In this document: positions 34,969 through 45,100 of the stretch, one piece after another
Numbering within the stretch: position 1 is the stretch's first letter
How the letters are laid out: each line of letters opens with the position of its first letter
From: Verrucomicrobiota bacterium
GTDB taxonomy: Bacteria > Verrucomicrobiota > Verrucomicrobiia > Opitutales > Opitutaceae
Reading direction: 5' to 3'
Assembly: GCA_023457035.1 (NCBI GenBank)
Contig: JAEWNN010000116.1
Location: 3,825 to 67,824 of the forward strand
Length of the DNA: 64,000 nt
Made by a program: the position numbers and the translations under genes
The notes under the pieces: generated by a model
Database searches by the model: none
What the model saw: the letters and a program-made list of their open reading frames with translations, nothing else
Told to the model about the DNA's origin: nothing

Positions 34969-37491
34969 TCAGCGCAGATAGGGCGCCAGCGGCGCGCCGG
35001 GTAGATTCCGGAGCGCCTCCGCCACGACTGCGGCATTGAGCTCGGCCCCCGCGCGACTGGTGTGCGTGTGTTCGTCGGCGAAAAGTCGCTCCACCGCCTC
35101 GGCACCGAGCGCATCGTAGCGTTGCGCGACCAGCGCGTTGAGATCGATGAACCCGATCTGCTCCTCCACGGCAACCTGCCGCGCCCACGCGGCATGCCCG
35201 TCGGCCGTGGAGCGCACGACCTTCCCGTCCGCCCACTTCTTGCGCGGCACGGGCGAGCAAAGGATCGGCGTGACGCCGAACGCCTTGGCCTCGCGGATGT
35301 ACTGCCGCAAGTACCAGCCGTAGGTGTGCACGATCTCGTGCCGCTTCGTGATGAGATTATCGATCTCCTCGGTCTCCTCGCCCACACCCTTGAGCGTGCC
35401 GCGCGCCCGTTTCTCGTCGTTGACCGGAGAGTCGTCGTTGTGGCCGAACTGGATGACGAGGAAATCGCCCTTCTTCATGAGCATCTTCGCGCGGTTCCAG
35501 TGGCCCTGGGTCATGAACGTCCGGCTGCTCAGTCCACCGATGGCGCGATTGACCACATTGAGCTTCGCGGTGTCGACCAGCGCGGGCAGCGCGTCGCCCC
35601 ACCCCCACTGCCCGCCTTCGCCGTCGCCCCGACCGTTGCGCACCGTGGAGTCGCCGATGAGCACCACGCTCGGCAGCGCCGGATCGGCCGGCTCGGGCAA
35701 GTTGAGCCAGCCGATGGAGTCCTTCTCCACGGCCAGCCCCTTCGCCGAGAGAAACGTATCCCACGGTCCGTTGCGCAGCCCCCGCAGTCCCGCGACCACC
35801 GCCGCGGCACTGAAGTCCGCTCCGGCCGGAGTGGTGTGCGTGTGGTCCTTCGCGAAAAACGCCGCCACCTTCTCCGCCCCAAGTTTCTGGTAGGAGTCCG
35901 CGAGAATCCGGGAGAGGTCGACAAACGCGATCCCCTCGCTCTCGGCGATCGCCCGATCCCACGCCCGGTAGGAGCCCGAGCCGCGCTCGACCCTTCCGTC
36001 GGTCCAGATGTTGCGCAACGTGAGGGAAAGCAGGATCGGCGTGGCGCCCCGCGCCTTCACGTCGGCCACCATCTTCCGGATATACCAGCCGAAGGTGCGC
36101 ACGACCTCGTGTTTCTTCGTGACCGCGTTGTCGATCTCCGTGCTCTCGTCGCCGAGGCCGGGCAACGACCCGCGCGCCCGCAGGGGCCGGGTGGAGCCGG
36201 GCGGCTCCTCGTTGATCGCACCGCCGTCGTTGTGGCCAAACTGGATCAGCACGAAGTCGCCCGCTTTCACGTCGGCAAGCAGTTCGTCCCAGAGTCCCTC
36301 GGTGATGAAGGTCCGGCTGCTGCGACCGCCGCGGGCACGGTTGACGACGTTGATCTTCGCGGCGTCGAAATAGTCGGCAAACGGCACCGCCCAGCCTTGC
36401 TGCGCGTCCCCGCCGCTGCGGGCCGCCGTGGAATCGCCGGCGATGAAAACCGTGGGCAACTTCGGATCGCGCGGCCGCGCGGTGGCGGCCGGGTTGACCG
36501 CCAGATCGGGAGCCGGAGTCGCGACCGCGGCCGGGGTTGTCGCCGGCGCATCGGGCCGCGCCGCCTTGATCCGTTCCACCAGCGTACGCGGGACCACCAG
36601 CATCGTGCCATGGCGCGCGCCGGACGGCAGGCTCACGGAACTGGTGACGTCCTCCCACATGTTGAGGTCGCGCGAGCGCAGCGCGCCGTAGTGCTTCTCC
36701 TTGTAGACGTCGAAATACAGGAGCGTGTCCGCGCCGACGCGGATCGCCGTCGGGCCCTCCACCCAATCGCGGGAGATCGGTGCGCCGAAGTCGCGCCACG
36801 GACCCTCGGGGTCGTCGGCCACGGCAACGCGGAGATGTTTCTTCACCGGGTTCACGGTCTCGTCCTTCACGACGAGCCGGCACCTACCGTCGGCACCGGG
36901 CAGCGGTGCGGCGTCGATCACGCTGAACCCCGGGTCGCAGAACAGCCGCGTGGGCGCGAAGGTCTTCCAGTCGGCCGTGGTCGTCGCATAGAGGCGATGG
37001 TTGAGCGCATCCTCGGAGGCGCCCGCCGTCTCGGCGAACTTCCCCGGGATCGTCGAAGCCCAGTAGACGAGAAAACGGGAACGCTGCGCATCCCATACCA
37101 CCTCCGGCGCCCAGGCGTTCCGGGTCGATGGCTCGTGCTCCATCACCGGGATCGACTGCTGCTCGGACCAGGTGAGGAAGTCGCGCGTCGCGGCATGGCC
37201 GATGCCGCGGTCCCACCAACCGGTGGTCCAAACGAGGTGGTACGTGCCGTCTGGCCCGACGGCGACCGACGGGTCGCGCATCAGCTTGTCCTTGCCGATC
37301 TGGGGCGCGAGGAAGCTCCCGCCGCCGCCGAGCGCCTCCCACCGGTAGCCGTCCCCGCTCCACGCGAGGTGCAGCCCGTCGGCGCCGTTGCCGGCGAAAT
37401 AGGTGAAGAGATACACGGTGTCCGTCGCGCGCGCGGCGACGGCCAGAAGCAGAAACACGAGGGTCTGGCGAAGAAATCGGGCGAAGGACAT
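34969..37491 (-). CDS. Three-module protein: GH43-like propeller and two SGNH (CE12-like) esterase domains
   Basis: The protein has 840 residues with a signal peptide (FLRQTLVFLLLAVAARA). Residues about 25-310 resemble a GH43-like propeller (RDPSVAVGPDGTYHLVW, NAWAPEVVWD, DWVEGPTAIRV). Two SGNH esterase domains follow. The first has GDST (Ser354), GHNDGG and DHTH (Asp549, His552). The second has GDST (Ser615), GHNDDS and DEHTH (Asp806, His810). Both resemble rhamnogalacturonan acetylesterases of CE12. The combination suggests an enzyme that removes acetyl groups and recognises or trims a side chain on the same pectin chain. The ATG at 37491 is the one that starts the signal peptide. The upstream region is a large repeat element. 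Confidence 0.82.
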   Translation of the reverse strand: MSFARFLRQTLVFLLLAVAARATDTVYLFTYFAGNGADGLHLAWSGDGYRWEALGGGGSFLAPQIGKDKLMRDPSVAVGPDGTYHLVWTTGWWDRGIGHAATRDFLTWSEQQSIPVMEHEPSTRNAWAPEVVWDAQRSRFLVYWASTIPGKFAETAGASEDALNHRLYATTTADWKTFAPTRLFCDPGFSVIDAAPLPGADGRCRLVVKDETVNPVKKHLRVAVADDPEGPWRDFGAPISRDWVEGPTAIRVGADTLLYFDVYKEKHYGALRSRDLNMWEDVTSSVSLPSGARHGTMLVVPRTLVERIKAARPDAPATTPAAVATPAPDLAVNPAATARPRDPKLPTVFIAGDSTAARSGGDAQQGWAVPFADYFDAAKINVVNRARGGRSSRTFITEGLWDELLADVKAGDFVLIQFGHNDGGAINEEPPGSTRPLRARGSLPGLGDESTEIDNAVTKKHEVVRTFGWYIRKMVADVKARGATPILLSLTLRNIWTDGRVERGSGSYRAWDRAIAESEGIAFVDLSRILADSYQKLGAEKVAAFFAKDHTHTTPAGADFSAAAVVAGLRGLRNGPWDTFLSAKGLAVEKDSIGWLNLPEPADPALPSVVLIGDSTVRNGRGDGEGGQWGWGDALPALVDTAKLNVVNRAIGGLSSRTFMTQGHWNRAKMLMKKGDFLVIQFGHNDDSPVNDEKRARGTLKGVGEETEEIDNLITKRHEIVHTYGWYLRQYIREAKAFGVTPILCSPVPRKKWADGKVVRSTADGHAAWARQVAVEEQIGFIDLNALVAQRYDALGAEAVERLFADEHTHTSRAGAELNAAVVAEALRNLPGAPLAPYLR

Positions 37492-37526
37492 GGGGAAAGA
37501 GATTCGATCGCTGGCCGGCTCGACCC

Positions 37527-37771
37527 GTAGGTCCGGTCTTCGACCGGACACGCTCAGCTCGGTTCAATGAGAAGACGGAGAAATACTGACAGAAGGTGAC
37601 GAAGAGAACGAAGGCAGAGTAGCTTGAGTACCGAATCCTACAGCCGGTTTTCGCATGGCCGATCGCCTCGTTGTCCGGCGCGTCTTCGTTCCCTTCGTTT
37701 TCTTCTGTGGCCTCCGAGTTCCAGTTTCAGATAACCCGAGCCCCGGAAGGCCGGTCGAAGACCGGCCCTAC
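37527..37771. repeat. Composite inverted-repeat element of 245 bp
   Basis: The outer arms are GTAGGTCCGGTC with GACCGGAC (37527-37548) and CCGGTCGAAGACCGG ending CCCTAC (37749-37771). Inside lie two facing 26-bp arms of another repeat type, 37589-37614 and 37684-37708; the second contains CTTCGTTCCCTTCG and ends TTCTGT. They match each other at about 21 of 26 positions when inverted. No coding potential. Confidence 0.7.
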
Positions 37772-37790
37772 CCCGGATGCCCGCCAAGCC

Positions 37791-39821
37791 TCAGCCGCTC
37801 GCCGCCCACTTGAGCAGCAGGACGAAGAGACCAACGATCGAGAAGGACACGGCGCAGCAGGCGAGGAAGCCGATGGTGTCGGCCTTGTTCCAGCGGCAGA
37901 ACTCCCAGTTCGAGCTCGGGATGAGCTTGGTGTGGTCGAAGCGGGTCGGGTTCTTGCGGGTCTCCTCCATCGCGGCGACCTCGAGCTCCGGCGTGTCGCC
38001 CACCGGCGTCTTCATCTTGCCGTAGAACTGCGCAACTCGGTTGCGCTCGGTGCGCGGGGTGAACCAGCTCACGAGCATCAACACGGCAAACGGGAACAGG
38101 CCGTCGAAGAAGAACTGCGCCGTCATGCGTTGGCTCGGCGAGAGCGCGGCGACATCGAGTCCGACCTTGTTCATCAGCCAGCACTCAAGGTTGAACCGGC
38201 CGCTGCCCACCAGCGGGCTGGAGAGATCGTCGGCCTTCTCATGCACCACGGTGGCGAAGTACACGCCCGCGGGCTTGCCGGCCGGCGTCATCGAGACCTG
38301 GGCGAGCGACTGGTTGTGGCTGAGCATGGGGAACTTGGAGGCCGTCCACGGCACGATCAGGATGAAGATCGTCGAGAGGACCACGCAGGCCCACACCCCC
38401 TGCACCGTCAGACGTCGCCAGAAATAGATCATCAGCACGCAAGCGCCGAAGGGGATGTTGACCGTGAGCACGATGTTCACGATCGAGAGGAAGTCGCCCA
38501 TCAGCCACGCCGACACCGCGCCGAGCGCGAGCACCACCACGATTGTGCAGCGGGCGTAGAACACGCCCTGAAGCTGGGTGATGTTGGGCCAGATCTGGCG
38601 GTAGACGTTGCGCACGAACAACGAGGAGACGGCGAGCGCCTTGGCGGCCAGCGTCGACATCGTGCCGGCGAGCACGCCGGCGAGCATCATCCCGATCAGG
38701 CCGGGCCCGAGCAGCTTGTTGGAAAGCGCGCCCCAGGTGGAGTCCGGGTCCGAGATGCCGCCCGGGCCGAAGATGGCCACAGCGATCAGGCCGGCGAACG
38801 CCCACAGGATGATCATGAAGCGCTTCAGGTAGGTGCCCGAGACACCGCTACGCGCGGCCATCTCGTTCTTGGCCGAGCCGCAGATGCCCATGTTGTGGCT
38901 GAGTCCGCCGTTCTGCACGATGCTCACCAGCAAGATGGCGCACAGGCTGGCGACGGAGAACTGCCCGGCGCTGCCCGAGCCGAAGAGGTCGAACATCTGC
39001 TTGGGGACGCGCTGCCCGAGTTCCGACCAACCGCCGATCGCATTCAACCCGACCGGGATCAGCAACAGCGAGAAGACGATGATGAGTACGCTCTGGAGCC
39101 CCTCGTTGACCGCGGCGGCCGACATGCCGCCGAGCACGATGTAGGAGCCGACCACCGCCGCAAAGACGATGTAGAAGAGGACATTGGGCAGCAGCGTGAT
39201 GTAGCTGTGCAGCTCGCCGCGCGCGCTGCGGTCGTGCAGCAGGTCGAGCTGAGTCTGCTGCTCCGGGGAAAGCGCGCCGGCGGCCGCCTGTTTCTCGAGC
39301 ACCTTGAGCTGGTTGTAGCCCTCGACGGAGGCCCGTTCCTCGGCGGTCCACTGCGTCTCCTGCTTCACAACCAACGACGAGGCGATCTTGTAGGCGGTGA
39401 CGTTGGCGAACCCGAGGAACACGCACGCCACCAGGATCTGGAACAGCGCGTAGAAGCGGCTCAGCTTCATGCTGCCGAAACGGTCCTCGAACAGGTCGGA
39501 GACGGTGGTGAGCCGCGCGCGCCGGAACCACACGTTCATAAACCAGAAGTACGGGTTCATGAAGACCGTCTGGAACGAGAGCCAGGAGCCTGGAGCGCCC
39601 TGCTGGTAGACGAAGCTCGCGGTGCTCACCGCGCCGGAGGGCTCGGTGGCGTTGCCGAAGTTGAGGAAGAACTGGTAGAGCTTGCCCAGCTTGCGCCCGG
39701 CCAGGAAGTAGCCGTCCTCCGAGGTGTTGCCCTTCGCCGCGCGCTTGCCGATGTAGACGACGGCGACGAGGTACGCGAGGACGATGAGAATATCGATGAT
39801 GTGGAGGCTGCCGAAGCGCAT
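37791..39821 (-). CDS. Sodium:solute symporter (SSS family)
   Basis: The protein has 676 residues, with roughly 13-14 hydrophobic segments. It starts with LHIIDILIVLAYLVAVVYIG, the usual first helix. GYFLAGRKLG, the FGNATEPSGAVSTASFVY segment and GPGLIGMMLAGVLAGTMSTLA are typical of SSS transporters. It should carry a sugar, uronate or similar solute across the inner membrane with sodium. The setting among pectin genes suggests a galacturonate-, rhamnose- or oligosaccharide-type substrate, which is inference. The ATG at 39821 is preferred to the longer frame because the family begins here. It lies downstream of the membrane TPR gene on the same strand. Confidence 0.88.
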   Translation of the reverse strand: MRFGSLHIIDILIVLAYLVAVVYIGKRAAKGNTSEDGYFLAGRKLGKLYQFFLNFGNATEPSGAVSTASFVYQQGAPGSWLSFQTVFMNPYFWFMNVWFRRARLTTVSDLFEDRFGSMKLSRFYALFQILVACVFLGFANVTAYKIASSLVVKQETQWTAEERASVEGYNQLKVLEKQAAAGALSPEQQTQLDLLHDRSARGELHSYITLLPNVLFYIVFAAVVGSYIVLGGMSAAAVNEGLQSVLIIVFSLLLIPVGLNAIGGWSELGQRVPKQMFDLFGSGSAGQFSVASLCAILLVSIVQNGGLSHNMGICGSAKNEMAARSGVSGTYLKRFMIILWAFAGLIAVAIFGPGGISDPDSTWGALSNKLLGPGLIGMMLAGVLAGTMSTLAAKALAVSSLFVRNVYRQIWPNITQLQGVFYARCTIVVVLALGAVSAWLMGDFLSIVNIVLTVNIPFGACVLMIYFWRRLTVQGVWACVVLSTIFILIVPWTASKFPMLSHNQSLAQVSMTPAGKPAGVYFATVVHEKADDLSSPLVGSGRFNLECWLMNKVGLDVAALSPSQRMTAQFFFDGLFPFAVLMLVSWFTPRTERNRVAQFYGKMKTPVGDTPELEVAAMEETRKNPTRFDHTKLIPSSNWEFCRWNKADTIGFLACCAVSFSIVGLFVLLLKWAASG

Positions 39822-40082
39822 GGGATAGGGGGCGGGAGTTGAAGCGGGAGGGGCCGGACCGGGCATGGCGCGGCGGCCGGCACCCGACAACCATGCGCCA
39901 CGCCGCGGACCGATTCAATCCCCGCCACCGACCGCGAGTGTCGGACAGTTCAGCTCCGCGGCCACCGCCACACCGTCCGCTCCGTCTTTTCAACTCCCAC
40001 CTCCGACCTAACCTCCCCGTTTGCCGTGGCGTACGCTGCTGTATGGCAGAGCTGCCTGCGCCCCTGACTCTCTGGTCACGAA

Positions 40083-42008
40083 TCACTCGCCAAGATATTC
40101 CCGCGCCAGCGCGAGGTTGCGCAAGGCGGTGGGCTCTCCGGGCTGGAGTCGCAGGACCTCCTCATACGCCGTGATCGCCTCGCGCACCCGACCGCTTACG
40201 AGAAGGCAGTTGCCGAGGTTCGACCGGGCTTCGATCCGCGCCGGATCCAACTCGATGACGCATTGGAACTCCTCCATTGCGGCAGCGATCCTTCGCTGCT
40301 GGGCAAGGACCACGGCTAGGCCGAAGTGGGCATCGGCGTCGCCGGCATCCAGTCGCACCGCCTGCGCGAACGCCTGCGCCGCCGCCTCGTCACGCTCTAG
40401 CTGACACAAAGCATTGCCCAGTTGCACCCACCCAAAACCGTAGGCTGGATCGGCCGCCAACGCGACGCGCAGATGGCGCTCCGCCTCCAACGGCTGATCT
40501 TGTGCTAGCAAGGCGTGACCGAGCCAAGCACGAGCGAAAGCATGGTTGGGCTGGAGCGCGATGGCCGCACGGAACTCGGCGGCGGCCTCGTCGGTTCGCC
40601 CAGCGCGCATCAGCTCAAGCCCAAGGTTGTGGCGAGCCCGGGCGTTCGCCGGGCAGCGAGCCACCGTATCCTGCCATAGAATCAGCCCCGAGCGGTAGGT
40701 CCCATTCCGGGCCAGGGTCGCCGTCCCGAGCGCCACGGCCAACAGCCCAATCACCAGCATCGGCACCCATGTCCGCCGGCCGGAGGTCGCGCCGGGAAGC
40801 AGCGCCATCCCTCCGAGGACAAAGCCCGCCCCGAGCACCGCCGCGAGGGGCAGGTACATGCGATGCTCGGCAATCGTCTGCGTCGCGATCGGAACGAAGC
40901 TGGAGCTGGGGGCCAGCAGCAGGAAGAAACCGGCGAGCATTGTGCCCACGATATGGTTCCGGATCAGCAACCCCAGCGCGGACGCCCCCAGCACAGCCAG
41001 AAACAGGACTTGCGGCAGCACCTCCACCACCGTGCGCACCGTTGCCACCCCATGGTCGAAGACCAGTCCGCGCGGCCAAACGGCCAACGACAGGTAGTGC
41101 GGGAGCGCACGACATTGGGTGAGAAGATAGGTCGGCACATCGATCGCGGCGGTGAAACCAGCGGACCCCCCGCGCGCGGCGTTGCCCGCCACGAGCAGAC
41201 CCAGCAGAGGCCAACTCGCGGCGAGCGCACCATAGAGAGGCCAGCGGGCCCGCCAAGCTGCTGCGAACGATCCGGAGAGCAGGGCCCGGTCGAGGAGCAG
41301 GACCAGAACAGGCGCGGTCACGACGGTCTCCTTCGTGGCCACCCCGGCTAGGCACGCCAGCGACGCCAGCGAATACCAGCGCCACCGCCGGGTCCGGCTC
41401 GTCCGGACTGGGGCGATCACCCGATCACCCGCGCCACGAAGAAAGCTATACAGCGTCAACAGGTAGAAGAGTCCCGCCAACGACTCGGCGCGCTGGACAA
41501 CATAGGTGACGGCGCCGGTCTGGAGCGGGTGACAGGCCCACAGGAGGGCCAGCCCCGCAGAGAACAGCCGGTCGCGCCTATCCACAGCGGCGGAACTCTC
41601 CTCGCCGGGATCGCCGGCACGCAGAGCCGCCACCCGCCTGGCGACACCGTACAAAGTCAACGCGGCGAGGACATGGATCAGAATGTTGACGCCGCGGTAG
41701 CCCTCCACCGCCAGTCCTCCCAGCGCATGATTGAGCGCAAAAGAGAGATTGAGCAGGGGCCGTCCACCCACCGTCTCCCCAGCTGCCGACGGAGGAACAA
41801 GCCAGCGGCCGGACGAAAAGTCCTGTAGCGAAGCATTGGCCAGTATCGACCCAACATCGTCAAACTGGAACGGGTACGAACACGCCTGCGCGTAGATCAA
41901 CACGACAACCACCGCAATGAGCAGCGGGGAGGCCCATCCGAGCCGTGAATGCGCCGGCGCCGTGCGCAGGCCATCGGGAGTGGAAATGGAGGCGGACACG
42001 ACCTTCAT
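40083..42008 (-). CDS. Membrane protein with TMTC-like N-terminus and C-terminal TPR units
   Basis: The protein has 641 residues. The first 430 residues contain about ten hydrophobic segments, with a loop reading PFQFDDVGSILAN after the first, like the Asp-containing loop of glycosyltransferase-type membrane proteins (TMTC, GT-C fold). After a last membrane segment (VIGLLAVALGTATLA) come about six TPR units (ARARHNLGLELMRAGRTDEA, FARAWLGHALLAQDQPLEA, FGWVQLGNALCQLERDEAA). The family may transfer mannose or another sugar from a lipid carrier to protein, but no substrate is proven here. It is encoded between the symporter and the TonB receptor, and a strong terminator of the receptor gene separates it from that gene. 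Confidence 0.7.
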   Translation of the reverse strand: MKVVSASISTPDGLRTAPAHSRLGWASPLLIAVVVVLIYAQACSYPFQFDDVGSILANASLQDFSSGRWLVPPSAAGETVGGRPLLNLSFALNHALGGLAVEGYRGVNILIHVLAALTLYGVARRVAALRAGDPGEESSAAVDRRDRLFSAGLALLWACHPLQTGAVTYVVQRAESLAGLFYLLTLYSFLRGAGDRVIAPVRTSRTRRWRWYSLASLACLAGVATKETVVTAPVLVLLLDRALLSGSFAAAWRARWPLYGALAASWPLLGLLVAGNAARGGSAGFTAAIDVPTYLLTQCRALPHYLSLAVWPRGLVFDHGVATVRTVVEVLPQVLFLAVLGASALGLLIRNHIVGTMLAGFFLLLAPSSSFVPIATQTIAEHRMYLPLAAVLGAGFVLGGMALLPGATSGRRTWVPMLVIGLLAVALGTATLARNGTYRSGLILWQDTVARCPANARARHNLGLELMRAGRTDEAAAEFRAAIALQPNHAFARAWLGHALLAQDQPLEAERHLRVALAADPAYGFGWVQLGNALCQLERDEAAAQAFAQAVRLDAGDADAHFGLAVVLAQQRRIAAAMEEFQCVIELDPARIEARSNLGNCLLVSGRVREAITAYEEVLRLQPGEPTALRNLALAREYLGE

Positions 42009-42081
42009 AGACACAAGGAGAAGTATGGGGTGAGTCGACTCTGTCCGATAGCTGCCCCGTCGGGCAACCACCGCGTGGCAC

Positions 42082-42117
42082 AAAAAAGAGCTCTTCCGCG
42101 TGGGCGGAAGAGCTCTT
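42082..42117 (-). terminator. Rho-independent terminator of the TonB-receptor gene
   Basis: A perfect 14-bp stem, AAGAGCTCTTCCGC at 42086-42099 with its complement at 42104-42117, has a 4-nt loop. Six A residues at 42082-42087 on the plus strand read as a U-run on the minus-strand transcript. It lies about 45 bp after the stop of the receptor gene. Confidence 0.9.
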
Positions 42118-42160
42118 GATCAAACTCGCTTTACCGGGCGAACCCCGGGATCAGGACCGG

Positions 42161-45100
42161 TCAAAACTCGAGGGTTGTCGTGAACTGGAACAGGCGCGGG
42201 TCGATGATGCGGAAGGCATAGGGACTGCCATCGAGGTTGACGCCGACCGTCTGGAGCGAACCGCTTTCGAAGACGTTGGAGCAGTTGAGCTGAAGCTTCA
42301 GCCCCACCTTCTTCTTCATGATCTGGGTCCGATAGCCGACCCAAAGGTCCGTGTAGTAGTTCGCAGAGTCGTAGATCGGGCGAGTTGTATCACTCACATC
42401 GATCATCGTGCCGTTGGCGCCGGAGACCTTGCCGTAGTAGCCGATGATGGACCGGTCCTCCCATCGTTCAGCGCCACCCAGGAAGAAGCCCTTCATGCGG
42501 CCCGCGGTGAAAGTGTAGCTCGTGACGAACGAGGCACGATTCTTTCGCTGGCCGGGAGCCGATTGGCCTTGGAGCTCGCGGTTGAGCAACACATTCGGGA
42601 GGACCACCAAGTTGTAGTAGTTGGTGACATTCGTCCAGCCGTTGGCGTTGTCGGTCCGGATGTCGCTGTTGAAGCCATAGCTCGTCATGAAGTTCGTCAG
42701 ATCGACCTGCCGTCCACCGGTGGTGGTGTACTGCGCCAGATGCTGATACTGGGGCAGGAGGTAGGCGGCTGCATTCGCCGACTGCCAGATCGGATTGCGC
42801 TGGGCATACCACGAGTCGAACTGGCTCAGGACGTTGTTGTACTTGGTGTCCTGCCGACCGTAGGTCAGCTTCATCGTCCAGTTCGGCGTCGGGTTGTAGT
42901 TCAACTCGGCTTCGATGCCCTTCGCTTCGGAGTCCTGCGTGGCACCGATACCACCCATGCCGGCCAGATTGTCGTAGTAGCTATACGCCTGTTGCCAGAT
43001 CGGCTCGACGGCCGCCCGGATCTCCAAGTCCTTCGCACTTCCGGTCGGGATCGCCGCATTCCAGGACGCATCATCCAAGGGGTCGTCGCCCATATTGATG
43101 CGAGCGATCGTGGTTGCCCAGCCACGGAACGCCGTGGTGTCCATGTGCTGAACCAAGCGATCAAGGCCCAACGTCGAGGCCGTGCGCTCGTTCTTGTTCG
43201 AAGCCTTGAACCAGGTGACACGCGCAAAGAGCTTGTCGTCGAGGAGCGAGAACTGGATGCCGAGATCCTTGCCCTTGCCCGTCGGCTTCTCCAGCGGGTT
43301 GCCGAAGGCGTCGTATTTGGCCGACGGCGGCGGATTGAAGTTTCCGGATTCGTTGAAGCTGATGCCGAGACTCCGGACAAAGCCCCAGAACAGGGAACCA
43401 TCGTTCGCGCGGGACTCGATCGACTCCCAGTTCTTGAACGGCCGCAACACGCCGCCAATCGTCCGGGTGGTTCCGGACAGACTGTCCCAGCGGTTCCAGC
43501 GATTGAACAGAGTGTCCGTCTGATAATAGCCGTCGACCCACTTCTCCTGCGGGGTCATCGCAGGGGCGATCGAAACCGGTCGGCCTGCCGGGACAAACAC
43601 ACCGAGGTGGTTCAGATCGTTTGCCGTGTCACCCGTGGAAAGCGCCTGGCGATAGATGACATCGTTGGTCGTGGTGCGAGCCTTGTACTTGTCCTTGCGC
43701 ACACCGAAGGTCGTCACGATGCGGTCGCGCCACAGGTAGTTGGACATCGCGGCGCTCAGCGAGTCGACGATGCGCTGGTTGCGGGCGGTATGCGCGTCGA
43801 AGGTGTTGAACATCGTGGTCATGTTCACCGTTGTGAACGCGCTAGTCGCATAGTCGTAGACCTTGATATCGCCTGTATAGTTAAGATAGTCCCACGCTCC
43901 AGAGTCCCGGGTCACGACTCCGTTGGGATCCTCGGGGGACGACAAGTAGTACGTGCGGCGGAGCGAAGTGCTCTGGAAGTTCCAGCCGGAGGGCGAGCCG
44001 TCCGCATTCGCGTTCTGGTTGTTCATGTAGCGGTACCGGCCGGCCATGCTTGAGCTATCGACGTAGTTCAAGCGCTGCCGGATCGCCGTGGCCATCGACT
44101 CGTCCCGGGACCACATGCCCAAGACTTGGTGCCGTCCCAACCATTTGGTCCATCCCTTGTTCCGAGTGAAGTCGGGAGTCCACGCCAGCATCACACGATA
44201 ATGGTCGTCGGTCTGCTTGTTGATGTAGCGGTCGGGGTCCTGATCCTCGACAAAGACCTTGCCGAAATACGGGTTGGTCGAACCGTCGGGAAGGTTCTTG
44301 GTCGTGTCGACAAAGAGTGTCGCGGTGTTCAACTGGGCAACGGTGTAGTTGGAGCGCGAGTCGTAGTCTTGCCGGAACCAACCCGCGTTGAGGAAGAGGT
44401 TGCCGGGTAGCTCCTGCTCGAACTCGGCATTGAGGCTGAGCGCCTTGTCGTGGCCGAAGTTCATCGCGTTGATGTTGACGTCGCGCCAGTCGTAGATCGA
44501 GCGATCGGTCACACCGGCATACTTATAGCCGTTGACGTTGTTGCCTAGGCCGGTCCAGCCCGTGGAGGCGGTGTAGCCATGGTTGTACATGTCGGCCCAG
44601 GTCGAGTCCGCCCAGATGGCGGCCTCTGTCGGATACAGATCCGCGGCGGCCGTCGGATTGCTACCCTTGCCCCAGGCCGTCCGGTAGCGCTGGCCGCGGA
44701 GCGGCTGGAACCAGTTCACCAACTCGCCGTCGGCGATCTGCATCATCGAACGCGCCTGGTTGGTCCAGGTGATGCCCGGCACAAAGAGGACGTTGTCCGA
44801 CGCCTTCGAGTTCGCCACGAAGCCCTTGCTGTTCGTCAAGGCGGCATCGCCGAAGATGCTGATGCCGTTGTAGGTGGTCTGGTTGGCATTCCATTTCGAC
44901 GCATCGTAGCCCGGCAACGAGGCGATCGTCTCGCGCACGAGATTCGCGTGAGGGGAAGAGGCGTTCACGACATAGGCACCGAGCGTATTGCCGTTCCCGC
45001 TGTACACCTTTCCCGTCGTGGGATCGTAGTAGGGCTGTCCCGCGAGATTCCATTCAGTCACGAAATCGCGGGGCGTCAGCGAGTTCGGGCGACGATTGTC

